A stretch of 5,430 bases of DNA from JBBRMY01 sp038230595 (GTDB taxonomy: Bacteria > Bacteroidota > Ignavibacteria > Tepidaquicellales > Tepidaquicellaceae): the NCBI GenBank assembly GCA_038230595.1, contig JBBRMY010000163.1, positions 1-5,430 of the forward strand, written 5' to 3'. Position numbers and translations under genes: made by a program. The notes beneath the pieces are model-generated. The model did no database searches. It saw nothing but the letters and a program-made list of their open reading frames with translations, and was not told the origin of the DNA. How positions within the stretch are numbered: the stretch's first letter is position 1; every line of letters begins with the position of its first letter. Of this stretch, positions 4,781-5,430 are shown piece after piece.

Positions 4781-5430
4781 TTATCCCTGCATATTTGGTA
4801 TGTCTGCTTGCTCTACTTTTACTGTGTTATATTCTTCTCTGAATTTGTTGACCATTTCGATAGCTCTTGGAATATTATCAGGTAATATAACGAGCAATTC
4901 TTTCTTCTTTGTATTCTTCAGAGCAAAGTCAATTGCTTCTACTTCATTGTCAATAAATTTGTGCTTTATTGTAGGATTGACGCTCAAGATGCCTTTTAAA
5001 ACCAGTTCTTCGATCTCTCGTGCATTATCTCTGCCTCTTAAATTGTCATCACATTTGATTATCACTTTATTAAAGATCTTTCCGATTATACTGCCGAGCT
5101 TTATTATATCTTCATCTCTTCTGTCACCGGTACCACCAACCACACCTGTTTTAACTTTTTGAGGAAGCTTCTCTATGAACTTGCTTAGAGCTTCCATACC
5201 GGCAGGGTTATGAGCAAAATCTATAAGTACTTCAAAGTCTCCTGCTTCAATGAGGTTAAGCCTTCCCGGAGTCTGAGCAACTGAAGGTACAAACGTTGTA
5301 AGACCAAACTTAATATCTTCCGATGTCAGCCCATGAAGATATGCAGCTAATGTAGCTGCAAGAACATTCTGTATCATGAATGCAGCTTTACCGCCGTATG
5401 TAAGCGGCATGTTTATTACTTTTTCTATTC
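4781..5430 (-). CDS. cphA: Cyanophycin synthetase-like protein, C-terminal Mur-ligase part (5' end missing)
   Basis: 215 complete codons are visible, with stop TAA at 4783-4781. The frame stays open to the right edge, so the Met at 5410 is internal and not a start. The segment holds the end of the Mur-ligase-like domain. In order along the protein these are NMPLTYGGKAAFMIQN (a conserved cyanophycin synthetase block), then AQTPGRLN, then DFAHNPAG (the DYAHNP motif of the Mur ligase C-terminal domain) and GGTGDRRDED. Cyanophycin synthetase makes the storage polymer multi-L-arginyl-poly-L-aspartate from ATP, Asp and Arg; by family knowledge the Mur-like domain adds Arg to the Asp side chain. Full proteins are about 870-900 residues, so three quarters lie outside the window. 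The type (CphA1, or CphA2 that polymerises beta-Asp-Arg) cannot be decided here. Another Mur-ligase relative is possible but less likely given the GGKA and QTPGRLN blocks. It converges with the isoaspartyl peptidase and ends in a strong terminator. Confidence 0.88.
   Translation of the reverse strand, partial: IEKVINMPLTYGGKAAFMIQNVLAATLAAYLHGLTSEDIKFGLTTFVPSVAQTPGRLNLIEAGDFEVLIDFAHNPAGMEALSKFIEKLPQKVKTGVVGGTGDRRDEDIIKLGSIIGKIFNKVIIKCDDNLRGRDNAREIEELVLKGILSVNPTIKHKFIDNEVEAIDFALKNTKKKELLVILPDNIPRAIEMVNKFREEYNTVKVEQADIPNMQG

Noticed and set aside
4758..5162. A 134-codon plus-strand open frame, hydrophobic and Ser/Leu-rich
   Set aside because: It is antisense to the cyanophycin synthetase-like gene. 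The hydrophobic look comes from reading the opposite strand of Lys/Glu/Asp-rich codons.
5408..5410. ATG at 5410 as the start of the right-hand gene
   Set aside because: The frame continues open to the window edge, and residues before it (KVIN) fit the family block preceding PLTYGGKA. The Met is internal.

Overview
The window is AT-rich, coding-dense DNA. The three visible protein starts lack a clear Shine-Dalgarno sequence and have A/T-rich leaders instead. The transposase-like protein is of a type I associate with Bacteroidota and relatives such as Ignavibacteria, and the tRNA has no encoded CCA. Together these suggest an uncultured or poorly known bacterium of the Bacteroidota/Ignavibacteriota/Chlorobi group. 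This is inference from style, not a marker-gene assignment.

Layout. (1) Positions 2591 to 1, minus strand: a long open frame with its 5' end in the window and its 3' end cut off by the left edge. It encodes an AddB-like protein with a degenerate UvrD-type helicase region and an intact RecB-family PD-(D/E)XK nuclease core. (2) 2592-2719: a divergent intergenic gap with a 14-bp perfect palindrome. (3) 2720-2791, plus strand: tRNA-Gly with anticodon CCC, followed only 15 nt later by (4) 2807-3736, a complete plant-type asparaginase/isoaspartyl peptidase (Ntn hydrolase). (5) 3738-4624: a cluster of eight REP-like hairpin repeats plus fragments, surrounding a complete REP-associated tyrosine transposase (RAYT, IS200-like HUH/Y1 enzyme) at 4016-4477. 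The two repeats nearest the RAYT form a perfect 22-bp inverted pair. (6) 4705-4746: a strong bidirectional terminator. (7) 4781-5430, minus strand: the C-terminal part of a cyanophycin synthetase-like Mur ligase, cut off by the right edge.

How the genes may work together. The asparaginase/isoaspartyl peptidase and the cyanophycin synthetase converge on the repeat cluster. Enzymes of the first family can cleave beta-Asp-Arg, the dipeptide released when cyanophycin is degraded, so the two may form a storage and recovery pair. No cyanophycinase is visible. The AddB-like protein would belong to double-strand-break processing, and an AddA-like helicase partner may lie beyond the left edge. The RAYT and its repeats are a domesticated or self-spreading genetic element in the gap between convergent genes. 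I see no CRISPR array, phage genes or toxin-antitoxin pair. The most unusual structure is the RAYT/repeat cluster, where repeats abut or overlap stop codons, form a tandem duplication and seem to have supplied a terminator.
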